Numbered from the stretch's first letter, positions 24,623-33,979 are shown. The stretch is 34,912 nucleotides of DNA from an uncultured Bacilli bacterium (GCA_944358145.1 CALVQO010000004.1:1-34912); one strand, 5' to 3'. Notes: generated from the letters alone by a model not told the origin. Program-made: numbers and translations.

Positions 24623-25966
24623 TTAGTCAGGGTTTACAATATAAGGATCTGCTATAACTCCACTTCCTGTTATGGTTACATCAGATGAGATATTAATTAC
24701 AGGACGTACGCCAAAAGGATAACCCACATATGCACCCTTTGGTGATAAAGAACGACTACCAAAAAATAGGGATCCCCCTGATGAAGTAGCAATAGATGGG
24801 GTCATTGTCCAAATATTATTTGGCGCATCTCCAACGTAAAGATAATAACCACTATTATAATCTCTGCCTTTTCCTCCAGCATACATCACTTCATCTGCAG
24901 TAATTAATCCAATTTTAGTTTGATATAAATCATTGGTATTACTACATTCAAAAGTAGGTTGATTATTCACATATAATCTTTCATAGGCTGCATAATGTAT
25001 TTCGCTACTTGGCTTACTACTCCATTCATACCCACTTGCCATTTCCCGATCATTACAAAATCCTGGTGTACTTACGATCATACTATCATATGCCTGTAAA
25101 TTATTACTATACCATGTATCTAAGCTTTTTTTCATATTACTTAAATCTCCACTATTCGGATTACTTGGCCGTTGACTTCCCTCTGTATAAGTAAATCCTA
25201 CATATTCACTTTTTCCAGACTTTCCATATCCAACAAAAGAAGTAAATAAATAATTTGTACTACTATCATCATACCCATTGGCTAATACTGTTTCTTTTCC
25301 AGCTGCGTCTACTGTTGATTTTTCACCACTATAAATAACTCTTATACTTCCATCTTCATTAATCCGGATAATTCTCCAGTACTTATCTGCGAATACTAAA
25401 TAATTATCTTCTACATCTCCTCTATAGTAATAGGTTATTCCTTTACTTGTGGTTTCTTCATATAAGCCTACTGTTTGTTCTCCACAATTACCTCCATTAT
25501 TGCTTCCATTAGTACAACTGGTTTTACTAAAATCTGGTGTATCCAAATTTACTTCTACTTCACCTAATGGCGTATCTACTATTTTGGTTGTTGCTGTTGC
25601 AAAATCCAAATAACACTTTGTTCCTTTGGTTGTAAATGGTGTTACTGTTAATTTTTGTGTTTCCATATCATAAGAAAGTTTTATGCTATCGTCTTGTTCT
25701 CCATCTATCGTACAATAGCTTTCACTTGTTAACTCATAATTACCTTCAGGTATGGTATCAACACTTTCTCCATCTACAGTAATTGCCACTACATTTAAAT
25801 CTGCCAAACTATAATTAATCGTACCACTCGCTATAGGTATATCTGCTGTTGTTCTGTATTTTGCTCTCGTAAAATTAAGGATTATTGCACTGATCAGTAG
25901 TACTGCAAAACTTCCAATAATAATATTTCTTTTAATATGTCCTCTTTTTAATACCTCAAATTCCAT
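24623..25966 (-). CDS. Surface protein with N-terminal anchor and DUF6273-like domain
   Basis: 447 residues. A basic start and membrane segment (about 14-31, NIIIGSFAVLLISAIILNF) are followed by FTRAKYRTTADIPIASGTIN, a pattern shared by secreted TasA/camelysin-like and pilin-like proteins of Firmicutes. The C-terminal 280 residues match DUF6273-type domains (C-type-lectin/formylglycine-enzyme-like fold): YWRIIRINEDGSIRVIYSG early and GVRPVINISSDVTI late, ending GSGVIADPYIV. Such domains are expanded in uncultivated gut Bacilli and presumably bind ligands. AAGGAG precedes the ATG. No reverse transcriptase or template repeat is present in the window to suggest diversification. Domain naming is from memory of motif wording. 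Confidence 0.75.
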   Translation of the reverse strand: MEFEVLKRGHIKRNIIIGSFAVLLISAIILNFTRAKYRTTADIPIASGTINYSLADLNVVAITVDGESVDTIPEGNYELTSESYCTIDGEQDDSIKLSYDMETQKLTVTPFTTKGTKCYLDFATATTKIVDTPLGEVEVNLDTPDFSKTSCTNGSNNGGNCGEQTVGLYEETTSKGITYYYRGDVEDNYLVFADKYWRIIRINEDGSIRVIYSGEKSTVDAAGKETVLANGYDDSSTNYLFTSFVGYGKSGKSEYVGFTYTEGSQRPSNPNSGDLSNMKKSLDTWYSNNLQAYDSMIVSTPGFCNDREMASGYEWSSKPSSEIHYAAYERLYVNNQPTFECSNTNDLYQTKIGLITADEVMYAGGKGRDYNSGYYLYVGDAPNNIWTMTPSIATSSGGSLFFGSRSLSPKGAYVGYPFGVRPVINISSDVTITGSGVIADPYIVNPD

Positions 25967-26028
25967 AACTACTCTCCTTAACGAAAGCTATGATGAGTTT
26001 CCTAGCTTACATATTAATTATAAACTTG

Positions 26029-26057
26029 GGTATATTAAAAGCTAAGAAAAATATCAA
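26029..26057 (-). promoter_or_regulatory. Candidate promoter of the DUF6273-like gene
   Basis: TTGATA (26052-26057), 17-base spacer, TATACC (26029-26034) on the minus strand. A second -10-like TATAAT lies at 26017-26022. The leader contains an AAGCTA/TAGCTT inverted repeat (25985-26008) of unknown role. Confidence 0.45.
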
Positions 26058-26117
26058 TATTATCCTAGTTAAGACAAATGCAAAGTTTATCATGAGAAAA
26101 TTAAATCGGTGATTTAA

Positions 26118-26573
26118 ATGATATATAGTGAAAGATTAAAATATTTAAGAGAAGAAAAAGAATTAACCCAAAAAGATTTAAGTGATTTAATCCAAGTTCA
26201 TCCTGCGACCTACAGTCAATTTGAAAGAGAGTCAAGTATTATTCCCATAAAAAGATTAAATGAATTTGCTAATTTTTTTCACGTCTCTTTAGATTATTTA
26301 TTCAGCTTTACGAACATTAGACAATATAATCATTCAAATGAAAAAATTAATCTAGAATTATCAGGTACTAGATTAAAAGAATTTAGAAAAGAATACAAAA
26401 TTACTCAAGTAAATTTATCGAAATTTTTAAACACAACCCAGTCTAATTTTGTTGGTTATGAACAAGGAAAATTTATTATAGCAACTCCCTATTTATATAT
26501 GATTTGTAAAAAATACAATATCTCTGCTGATTATCTCTTAGGTAAAATAGATGAACCTAAATATTTAAAATAG
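26118..26573 (+). CDS. Transcriptional regulator with two tandem XRE HTH domains
   Basis: 151 residues with two Cro/C1-type domains in one chain. The first is at about 3-62 (LKYLREEKELTQKDLSDLIQ, then FHVSLDYLF) and the second at about 82-142 (LKEFRKEYKITQVNLSKFLN, then YNISADYLLG). The duplication suggests binding to a single asymmetric or extended operator without dimerisation, which is inference. The ATG has GGTGAT upstream. It is divergent from the DUF6273-like gene (about 150 bases shared), so it is a candidate regulator of it. Confidence 0.85.
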   Translation: MIYSERLKYLREEKELTQKDLSDLIQVHPATYSQFERESSIIPIKRLNEFANFFHVSLDYLFSFTNIRQYNHSNEKINLELSGTRLKEFRKEYKITQVNLSKFLNTTQSNFVGYEQGKFIIATPYLYMICKKYNISADYLLGKIDEPKYLK

Positions 26574-26669
26574 ATTCTTTTTTATTTTCGACATAGCTGT
26601 CAAAAAACCTCGAACGCTTTTTCTTGCTTTTTAATTATTATCACTCATAATATTAACCAAGCATTGGGA

Positions 26670-26895
26670 CTGGTGTCTACTAAACTAGACAAATTTCTAT
26701 TGCCTTACCTCCTTGTAGGGTTTTGGATTGAGGATGTGTAGAGATTAGTTAGTGAAGAAAGCATTTTTTAAACTTATAAATTAGTTTAAACCAAAAAAGA
26801 CATCAACCATCATCCTAGTTTGCAACAACATGACGGTTAATGTCGCTTTAAACAAGTAGGCATTTAGACCTAATGCTCTACTAATTTAGTATAAT
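26670..26895. other. Hairpin-rich non-coding region
   Basis: The 445-base gap between the tandem-HTH gene and tmcAL has no gene but several inverted repeats: TGTCTA-CTAAAC-TAGACA (26674-26691); TAAACT/AGTTTA (26769-26788); a 15-bp stem GACATCAACCATCAT with ATGACGGTTAATGTC (26799-26813, 26830-26844), flanked by GTTTAAA/TTTAAAC; and AGTAGGCATT with AATGCTCTACT (26855-26882, one bulge). The two mismatches in the long stem are G-U compatible if transcribed. A structured RNA or the remains of a palindromic mobile element are both possible. Confidence 0.5.
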
Positions 26896-26917
26896 CTATT
26901 TATAAAAAAAAATACAA

Positions 26918-26945
26918 TTGACACTTCATTTACAACAGATAAAAT
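26918..26945 (+). promoter_or_regulatory. Candidate promoter of tmcAL
   Basis: TTGACA (26918-26923), 16-base spacer, TAAAAT (26940-26945). A TATACT nearer the gene (26996-27001) lacks a -35. Confidence 0.5.
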
Positions 26946-27018
26946 GATAAAAAGAAAATTAATTTTATTAAATATTCAAAACACTATTTTTTTGGTATAC
27001 TTAAAAAGGTGATATAAA

Positions 27019-28134
27019 GTGGAAGCAGTAGGAATCATTTGTGAATATAATCCTTTACACAATGGTCATATTTATCATATCAAACAAGTAAAAAAATTAT
27101 TTCCAGGTAAAACAATTATTTTAGTATTAAACGGCTATTTTTTAGAACGTGGAGAAATTAGTATTTTATCTAAAGAAAATAAAACTAAACTTGCTCTCAT
27201 TTATGGAGTAGATTTAGTAGTAGAACTCCCCTTTATTTTTGGAAGTCAAAGTGCTGATATTTTTGCTGATGCAGCCATAAAAATATTAGGATATTTGGGC
27301 TGTTCATATTTAGTATTTGGAAGTGAATCTAATCAAGTTGAAATACTAGAGCAAGTTGCAATAACTCAAGATACTGCCGCATACAATGAAAAAGTACGTG
27401 AATTATTATCTACAGGGATAAATTACCCCACTGCTTTAGCTAAAGCTCTAAACCTTGATATTGATATATTTAATCCTAATGATTTACTTGGTATATCTTA
27501 TATAAAGGCAATAAAGAAAAATAATTTAAAGATAAAACCAATAACAATTAAAAGAACAAGTGATTATCATAGTACTAAAGAAGAAAGCAATATCATTAGT
27601 GCAAGTAATATAAGAAATAAATTAAAACATCAAGAAGACATTTCAAACTATGTACCTAGAAAAGCCTTAAAGTTAATAGAAAATATTTCTCTAGAAGATT
27701 TATTTCCATTCATTAAATATAAAATATTAACCGATCCTAATTTAAATAAATATTTAACTGTAGATGAAGGAATAGAAAATAGATTAAAAGAAAAAATAAT
27801 TGATGCCAAAAATCTTGAAGAATTAATCATAAATATAAAAACCAAAAGATACACTTATAATAAAATAACCAGAATGTTAATTCATATTTTAATTAGTGTT
27901 CCTAAAGAAATCAATAAATTAGCAAGTATTGAATATATTAAAATATTAGGATTTAATAAAAAAGGAAGAGCTTATTTGCATGATTTAAAAGAAGATTTAG
28001 AAATTTCTTTAATCCCAATACCAAATTCATTACAATACAAATATGAATTAACAGCAGCTCAAGTTTACAGTTTAATTAGTAACAACAAAATTTTAGCTTA
28101 TGAAAAAAGCAATAAACCTATTTTTTTCGAATAG
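27019..28134 (+). CDS. tmcAL: tRNA(Met) cytidine acetate ligase
   Basis: 371 residues, TmcAL (YlbM) family: an ATP-dependent enzyme that acetylates the wobble cytidine of elongator tRNA-Met using acetate. The nucleotidyltransferase start is VGIICEYNPLHNGHIYHI, with the HxGH motif at residues 14-17, followed by VVELPFIFGSQSADIFA and the later ISASNIRNKLK. It is somewhat shorter than the Bacillus protein (about 415). The start is a GTG with GGTGAT upstream, as no ATG fits. It converges on mutM, the two stop codons being separated by one base, with no terminator between. Confidence 0.92.
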   Translation: MEAVGIICEYNPLHNGHIYHIKQVKKLFPGKTIILVLNGYFLERGEISILSKENKTKLALIYGVDLVVELPFIFGSQSADIFADAAIKILGYLGCSYLVFGSESNQVEILEQVAITQDTAAYNEKVRELLSTGINYPTALAKALNLDIDIFNPNDLLGISYIKAIKKNNLKIKPITIKRTSDYHSTKEESNIISASNIRNKLKHQEDISNYVPRKALKLIENISLEDLFPFIKYKILTDPNLNKYLTVDEGIENRLKEKIIDAKNLEELIINIKTKRYTYNKITRMLIHILISVPKEINKLASIEYIKILGFNKKGRAYLHDLKEDLEISLIPIPNSLQYKYELTAAQVYSLISNNKILAYEKSNKPIFFE

Positions 28135-28135
28135 T

Positions 28136-28963
28136 TTATTGCTTTTCTTTTTGACACTTAGGACAATAATAAGTACTTCTACCACCAACTTTAATATTTT
28201 CAATTAAAGTATTACAAACTAAACATTTTTCTCCTTCTCTTTTATGTACCTTTAAATTTTGCTGAAAACGACCAGTAACTCCAAGACTAGAAGTATAACT
28301 CCTTATAGTAGTACCACCCATTTCTATCGCTTCCCGAATAATCTCATCAGCACCTTGAACAATTAACTCACATTCTTGAACATTAAGATCTTGAGCTGGT
28401 TTTAAAGGATAAACTTTTGCATAAAACAAAACTTCATTTACATAAATATTACCTAGCCCACTAATAATTGTTTGATCAAGTAATGCTGTTTTAATTGGAA
28501 TATGTTTATTTTTAAATTTTTGGAGTAGATAATCTGCTGTTAAATATTTATCACCAGGTTCTAATCCTTGTTTTTGAATACATTCTGTATTTTCTAAATC
28601 CTTTTTTAAAATCAAATTCATTCTTCCAAACTTACGAGTATCAGCATATCTTAAAGTAATATTATCTTTAAAAGTAAAAATTACATGTTCATGTTTTTCT
28701 TTTACTTCATCTTTACCTTTAATAAAATACTTACCTTCCATTCTAAGATGAGAAAGCAAATAGTATTTTTCCGTCTCAAAAATAAGCCATTTACCTCTTC
28801 TTTTAATATCTTTAAAACTTTGTCCAATTAAATGATGTTTAAACTCTTCTAAATTATTTTCAACAATAGGTTCATAATAAACATCTACATCTTTAATTTC
28901 TTTATTTAATATTCTTGTCTTTAATGTATTACGAACTGTCTCTACTTCTGCTATTTCTGGCAT
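28136..28963 (-). CDS. mutM: Formamidopyrimidine-DNA glycosylase
   Basis: 275 residues. It excises oxidised purines (8-oxoguanine, Fapy) and cuts the abasic strand. The catalytic Pro2-Glu3 is kept in MPEIAEVETV (the usual form is PELPEVET). RRGKWLIFE contains the conserved Lys, and RYADTRKFGRM and LLDQTIISGLGNIYVNEVL are typical. The C-terminal zinc finger has CLVCN and CPKC. It is the last gene of polA > putative protease > mutM, with one base between it and the protease stop. Confidence 0.96.
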   Translation of the reverse strand: MPEIAEVETVRNTLKTRILNKEIKDVDVYYEPIVENNLEEFKHHLIGQSFKDIKRRGKWLIFETEKYYLLSHLRMEGKYFIKGKDEVKEKHEHVIFTFKDNITLRYADTRKFGRMNLILKKDLENTECIQKQGLEPGDKYLTADYLLQKFKNKHIPIKTALLDQTIISGLGNIYVNEVLFYAKVYPLKPAQDLNVQECELIVQGADEIIREAIEMGGTTIRSYTSSLGVTGRFQQNLKVHKREGEKCLVCNTLIENIKVGGRSTYYCPKCQKEKQ

Positions 28964-28964
28964 T

Positions 28965-29861
28965 CTACAACCCTCTGTTTCTTTTTTCCTTCATTTTATT
29001 ATATAAAGCCAAATAATCTTTAAAAATAAGTTCATTTCTTTGCTTAACAATTTGTTCATAAACTTCTTTATTCATCATATTTTTAATTAATCCCAAATCA
29101 CATTCATAAATACGATCAAATATAGAACTCAAATCCTTTAATTCCTCATCCTCCATCAAACGAAGAAATATACTAAAATCTTTTTCTAAATCAGCTTCTA
29201 TAAGCTCTTCTTTCATTCCCAATTTATCTAACATTTGTGCTACTGATATTCTTATACCACCATAACCTAATGCCTCATAATGAGAATCAAAATACTTCTT
29301 CATAAATTCTTCTTCAAAGTAACTATTAAAGCCCTCTTCTAATCCTGTATTTTCTTTAGCAATTAAAGTTCTTTTTACTTCTCCCTTATCTTCTTTTAAC
29401 TGATACGTCTCAACCATAAAGCCACTTCTTTTTTTAAGAATATCTCCATCAAGTTCATATTCTTGATAATATCCCTTAATTAAATGACCTAACTCATGAA
29501 TAAATGTACCCACAGAAGAAGAATGATTTTGATCAAAACTCTTAACAACAACAATACGTTTAACCTGCTGTATTTGATACTCTCCATTTATAAAAGATAT
29601 ACTAGGCAAAGATTCATATACACCACTACTTCTTTGTAAATCTCCATAACTAATCATATCATTAACTTCCAACATATCTTCATCCGTTAGAGCATCTACT
29701 ACACTTTTATTAAAAACAAATTTTGTATTTAAAATAGCCTCATAAATAACTCTTTCATGCTCTTTTCCCAAATAATCAACTAATCCATCATAAACTTTCT
29801 TTAAAAAAGGAATAAAATCCTTTGGATATAACCATCGATCAACAATCTTCTGAAAATCCAT
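28965..29861 (-). CDS. Putative zinc metalloprotease-like protein (HExxH)
   Basis: 298 residues, no signal peptide or membrane segment. The zinc-protease motif HELGH lies in SSVGTFIHELGHLIKGYYQE (near residue 125). A downstream GLEEGFNSYFEEEF could give the third zinc ligand as in gluzincins. The rest is helical and not recognised. Its ATG overlaps the polA stop as TAATG, and one base separates it from mutM, so all three are translated together. A role beside DNA repair is suggested by context only. Confidence 0.7.
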   Translation of the reverse strand: MDFQKIVDRWLYPKDFIPFLKKVYDGLVDYLGKEHERVIYEAILNTKFVFNKSVVDALTDEDMLEVNDMISYGDLQRSSGVYESLPSISFINGEYQIQQVKRIVVVKSFDQNHSSSVGTFIHELGHLIKGYYQEYELDGDILKKRSGFMVETYQLKEDKGEVKRTLIAKENTGLEEGFNSYFEEEFMKKYFDSHYEALGYGGIRISVAQMLDKLGMKEELIEADLEKDFSIFLRLMEDEELKDLSSIFDRIYECDLGLIKNMMNKEVYEQIVKQRNELIFKDYLALYNKMKEKRNRGL

Positions 29862-32437
29862 TATTTAGCCTCATATAAGTCTTTACCTTTAGCAATACCA
29901 ACCTTTAATGGTACATCAAGTTTAATAACATTTTCCATAACATCTTTGACAATTTTGGTTACTTTTTCTTCTTCTTCTTTAATTGTATCAATAATTAATT
30001 CATCATGAATCTGTAAAACCATCTTACTTCGAATATTTTGCTTTTTAAATTCATCAAATACCAAAACCATCGCTTTCTTAATAATATCAGCACTAGTTCC
30101 TTGAATTGGCGTATTAAGAGCTATCCTTTCTCCACTAGAACGAATCATATAATTACGATTATTTAACTCTTCAATTGTTCTTTTACGATTAAAAAGAGTA
30201 CGAACTGAACCAGTCTCATAAGCTTCCTTAATAATATTATCCATATAATTCTTTACTCCTGGATATAACTCATAATATTTCTTAATAAACTCACTAGCTT
30301 CTTTACTACTAATATTAAGATTCTCTCCTAATCCAAAACCACTAATTCCATAAACAATACCAAATATTACTGCTTTTGCAGTAGATCTCATTAATTTTGT
30401 AACTTGTGATTCATCTACTCCATAAATATCTGCAGCAACTTTAGTATGAATATCTTGATTATTTCTAAATGCTTCAATTAACTCTTTAGATCCTGATATA
30501 TGAGCCAAAATACGAAGTTCAATTTGAGAATAATCAATACTTAAAAATAAATCATTCGTAGGAATAAATGCTCTTCTTACCTTTCTGCCTTCTTCTCCTC
30601 TTACTGGTATGTTTTGTAAATTAGGCTCAACACTAGATAATCTTCCCGTTCTAGTAAGTGTTTGTTTAAATATAGTATGTATCTTTCCATCAGAAAACTT
30701 GGCATTTTCTAAACTTACCGTATAAGTAGAAACAATTTTACTATAATTGCGATATTCTAAAATAAGATCAATAATAGGATGTTTACCCCGAAGTTTTTGT
30801 AAAGTTGCCGCATCTGTTTTATAACCCTTTTGTGTTTTTTTACCAATAGCTAACCCCAAATGATCAAATAACACCTCACCAAGTTGTTTAGAACTAGCAA
30901 TATTAAATTCTTTCCCTGCTAAATCATAAATTTCTTTAGACAAAACTGCCAACTTAGCTTCTGCTTCCTTTTTTATTTCTTCTAAAACATCACTATCTAC
31001 TTTAACCCCAAAATACTCCATATCTGCTAAAACATAAATCAAAGGCATTTCAATATCTTTAAATAAAGAATACATATCTTCTGTTTTTAACTCATTAATA
31101 TATCGATCCCTCGTATCATAAATAAAACGAGATTTCAAAACAAGATCCTTCTTTAACCTTACTGTATCACTAAAACCTTGTTTTTTAACATCTTCATAAA
31201 AAGCTACATTAATATGTTCTGGATGCATCAAATAAGCAATATCATCTTTAGTAAACCCATTTAATAAATAAAGAGCAATCATTAAATCATAATTTACTGG
31301 ATCTAACTCCACTTGATTTCTCTTTAAAATAATAGCTAAAGCTTTAGCATGATAAGTATAAACAACCTTTCCTTCTAAAATTTGTTTTAAATCCCCAATA
31401 TGATCAGAAGTTAAATAATAATTATGTTCTTTATCACTTAAAGCAATACCTAATACTTCTGCTTTATGATAATTTTCTTGATCAAGTTCTACATAGACAC
31501 TAACTTCATCACCAAGTTTTAAAGAAGATACATCTTCTATTTCTATAAAATCAATATCATCTTTAACTATTTCTTTACGCTCAAAATTCTTAAGCAAAGA
31601 ATAAAACTCCAAAGATTCAAAAATATCAGCCAATTCTTGTTCATTTGTTCCTTTATATAAAATATCATCAAAACTAATATTTAAAGGAACTTCTTTATAA
31701 ATCGTAGCAATTTCTTTACTCATAAAAGCATTATCTTTATCACTCTCTAACTTTTCTTTTGTTTTTCCTTTAATCGAATCAATATTCTCATAAATTCCTT
31801 CTAAAGAGTCATATTCTTGTAGCAACTTTAATGCTGTTTTCTCACCAATTCCTTTTACTCCAGGAATATTATCAGAAGCATCTCCTGCTAGAGCTTTTAA
31901 ATCAATAATTTTAATTGGTAAAATTCCATAATCAGCCTGAAAAGTTTCCATATTATATTTAATATATCCCGTTTGTTTCAAAAGTTTAACATCTACAACC
32001 GGACTAATTAACTGTAACAAATCACGATCACTAGAAATAATTGTAGCATCATATTCTATATTACTTTCTGCCATTTGAGCAAGTGTACCAATAATATCAT
32101 CTGCTTCATAAGGCTCTAACTCTAAATATTTAATTCCCATTGCATCTAATATCTTCCTAGCAATAGGCATTTGTTTAATCAAATCATCTGGAGTTGCTTG
32201 TCTACCCTCTTTATAAAAAGAATATTTTTGTTTCCGAAAATTCTTACCAACATCAAAAGCAACAGCAATATATTCTGGCTTTTCCTCATTAATAATTTTA
32301 TTAATCATTGTCGTAAAACCATATAAAGCATTAGTAGGAAAACCCTTACTATTTCTCATAATATTCCCTGTATAAGCAGTCGCATAAAAACTACGAAACA
32401 TTAAATTATTACCATCAACTAAAATTACTCTCTTCAT
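29861..32437 (-). CDS. polA: DNA polymerase I
   Basis: 858 residues. The N-terminal 5'-3' exonuclease domain (about 1-290) opens LVDGNNLMFRSFYA and contains ALAGDASDNIPGVKGIGEKT. The middle 3'-5' exonuclease-like domain has lost the metal-binding DxE (VYVELDQEN), so proofreading is probably absent, as in Bacillus Pol I. The polymerase domain has motif A DYSQIELRILAHIS, motif B with KAVIFGIVYG, and motif C QIHDELI. Acts in Okazaki-fragment processing and repair. GAGGTG precedes the ATG. First gene of the polA > protease > mutM unit. Confidence 0.98.
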   Translation of the reverse strand: MKRVILVDGNNLMFRSFYATAYTGNIMRNSKGFPTNALYGFTTMINKIINEEKPEYIAVAFDVGKNFRKQKYSFYKEGRQATPDDLIKQMPIARKILDAMGIKYLELEPYEADDIIGTLAQMAESNIEYDATIISSDRDLLQLISPVVDVKLLKQTGYIKYNMETFQADYGILPIKIIDLKALAGDASDNIPGVKGIGEKTALKLLQEYDSLEGIYENIDSIKGKTKEKLESDKDNAFMSKEIATIYKEVPLNISFDDILYKGTNEQELADIFESLEFYSLLKNFERKEIVKDDIDFIEIEDVSSLKLGDEVSVYVELDQENYHKAEVLGIALSDKEHNYYLTSDHIGDLKQILEGKVVYTYHAKALAIILKRNQVELDPVNYDLMIALYLLNGFTKDDIAYLMHPEHINVAFYEDVKKQGFSDTVRLKKDLVLKSRFIYDTRDRYINELKTEDMYSLFKDIEMPLIYVLADMEYFGVKVDSDVLEEIKKEAEAKLAVLSKEIYDLAGKEFNIASSKQLGEVLFDHLGLAIGKKTQKGYKTDAATLQKLRGKHPIIDLILEYRNYSKIVSTYTVSLENAKFSDGKIHTIFKQTLTRTGRLSSVEPNLQNIPVRGEEGRKVRRAFIPTNDLFLSIDYSQIELRILAHISGSKELIEAFRNNQDIHTKVAADIYGVDESQVTKLMRSTAKAVIFGIVYGISGFGLGENLNISSKEASEFIKKYYELYPGVKNYMDNIIKEAYETGSVRTLFNRKRTIEELNNRNYMIRSSGERIALNTPIQGTSADIIKKAMVLVFDEFKKQNIRSKMVLQIHDELIIDTIKEEEEKVTKIVKDVMENVIKLDVPLKVGIAKGKDLYEAK

Positions 32438-32463
32438 TTTACACCTCTAAACTATCTAAAAAG

Positions 32464-32469
32464 ATTATA
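32464..32469 (-). promoter_or_regulatory. Extended -10 promoter of polA
   Basis: TATAAT preceded by TGT on the minus strand (extended -10), about 27 bases before the polA ATG. The -35 region is only T-rich. It lies directly after the upstream terminator. Confidence 0.55.
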
Positions 32470-32482
32470 ACATTTTTCCAAA

Positions 32483-32505
32483 GAAAAAAGAAGCATTATC
32501 TTCTT
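32483..32505 (-). terminator. Terminator after the small conserved ORF
   Basis: AAGAAG and CTTCTT arms (32500-32505, 32488-32493) with the ORF stop codon in the loop, followed on the minus strand by TTTTTTC. Confidence 0.55.
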
Positions 32506-32726
32506 CTTCCCTGATTCAAATAACTTTTAAATACTTCATTAAATCGATAAGCAAATAACAAATCATTTTTCATTTGTTCATCAATTCGCATTTTAAATAA
32601 AGTGTCCATACAATATTTTTCCCAAATAGCACTTCGAGCTTCAGGATGTAACACAATAAACTCAAAATCAAGAATACTTAAATTAGGATTTCTAAGTCTA
32701 TCTTCATAAGTGGGAACACCCTTCAT
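32496..32726 (-). CDS. Small hypothetical protein (76 aa)
   Basis: 76 residues, soluble and helical, starting MKGVPTYEDRLRNPNLSILD and ending with three arginines. Not recognised. A strong GAGGTGAGG site precedes the ATG, and the composition matches neighbouring real genes. It lies 31 bases after the AI-2E transporter gene and before a terminator, so it is probably cotranscribed with the transporter. No membrane segment or known motif is visible. Confidence 0.65.
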   Translation of the reverse strand: MKGVPTYEDRLRNPNLSILDFEFIVLHPEARSAIWEKYCMDTLFKMRIDEQMKNDLLFAYRFNEVFKSYLNQGRRR

Positions 32727-32757
32727 TTACCTCACCTCAAATCAAGTAGCTATTTTA

Positions 32758-33900
32758 TCATGAAACTTTCTTTTTGGCTACCGTTTTCTTACTATTTTTA
32801 GCATGAATTCGATAATTTACATCTGTAGCCAAAACACTATAAAGAATAGATGCTACCGGAACACTAATTAACATACCTAATATACCTGCTAAACTAGCTC
32901 CAATAGTAACGGCCACAAAAACCCATATTCCAGGTAAACCAACTGATTTACCAACCACTTTTGGATAAATAAGATTACCTTCAAATTGTTGTAAAATAAG
33001 AATAAAGATAACAAATATTAAAGCTTTAATTGGACTAACCATAAAGATGAGAAAAGCCCCAAATATTGTACCAATAAAAGCACCATATACAGGAACTAAA
33101 GCAGTAACTCCAATTAACACTGATATTGTGGCAGCATAAGGAATACCAAGAACAAGCATACCAATAAAGCAAAGAACCCCAATAATTACCGCTTCTAAAC
33201 ACTGACCACTAACAAAGCTAGCACAAACTCGATTAGAAAGTTTAGCAATATCTTTAATTTTACTTACCCTTTTTTCTGGTAAATAAGCATCAAGCACTTT
33301 ATTTAATTGATGCAACAATTTTTCTTTTTGAGCAAGCAAATATATAGCGAATACTAAAGCAATAACTAAGTTAACTAAAACACTAATAACATTACTAGCA
33401 ACACCCAAGGTAATATCCCAAATTTGATCTCGATTATCCTTAATAAAATCTAATGCTACTGTACCAAAATTTTTAATTCCTTCTTCTATTTGATTAATAA
33501 TATCAGGATCAATATTAAACCGTTCCAACAACATTTTAACATTTTCTTCATACATCGGCATATTATCAACAAATAAATTAACGGCATTTTTAAGTTGAGG
33601 AATAATAATTAATAATAAAATAATAATAAAAGTAAAAACTATAGCAAAAGATAAAACTAAACTAATAGTTCTCTTACTTTTACCTTTCATCTTAGCTTTA
33701 TCTAATAATTTATTTTCAATTAAATTAACTAAAATATTTAAAACAAAAGCAATAACAATACCTAAAATAAATGGCATAACTAACTGAACTAAAAATTTTA
33801 AAAACTCCCAAATCTCTTTAATATGAATAGAAGCAAAAATTAAAACTATTGCCAAAACAACTAATTTTAACAATTCTTTTTTATTTTCTTTTGTAATCAT
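32758..33900 (-). CDS. AI-2E family transporter (PerM/YtvI-like)
   Basis: 380 residues with about eight membrane helices in the family arrangement: an N-terminal pair (LKLVVLAIVLIFASIHIKEI, then LVMPFILGIVIAFVLNILVN), a third helix (LVLSFAIVFTFIIILLLIII), a soluble loop, then further helices including LGIPYAATISVLIGVTALVP and the conserved PVYGAFIG and LIYPKVVGKSVGLPGIWV. The family is named for quorum-signal export, but many members are ion antiporters or of unknown substrate. GGTGGT precedes the ATG. Confidence 0.92.
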   Translation of the reverse strand: MITKENKKELLKLVVLAIVLIFASIHIKEIWEFLKFLVQLVMPFILGIVIAFVLNILVNLIENKLLDKAKMKGKSKRTISLVLSFAIVFTFIIILLLIIIPQLKNAVNLFVDNMPMYEENVKMLLERFNIDPDIINQIEEGIKNFGTVALDFIKDNRDQIWDITLGVASNVISVLVNLVIALVFAIYLLAQKEKLLHQLNKVLDAYLPEKRVSKIKDIAKLSNRVCASFVSGQCLEAVIIGVLCFIGMLVLGIPYAATISVLIGVTALVPVYGAFIGTIFGAFLIFMVSPIKALIFVIFILILQQFEGNLIYPKVVGKSVGLPGIWVFVAVTIGASLAGILGMLISVPVASILYSVLATDVNYRIHAKNSKKTVAKKKVS

Positions 33901-33952
33901 TTTACCACCACTATAATTATAATATATTCATTGCAAAAAAGAAACAAGAAAA

Positions 33953-33979
33953 AGAAAAAATAGATCATTTCGATCTATT
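33953..33979 (-). terminator. Terminator of sepF-divIVA
   Basis: AATAGATC-GAAAT-GATCTATT (33959-33979) followed on the minus strand by TTTTTTC. It begins at the divIVA stop codon. Confidence 0.8.

Noticed and set aside
24623-25000. Diversity-generating retroelement variable region in the DUF6273-like protein.
   Set aside because: The fold would fit, but no reverse transcriptase, template repeat or second near-identical copy is present in the window.
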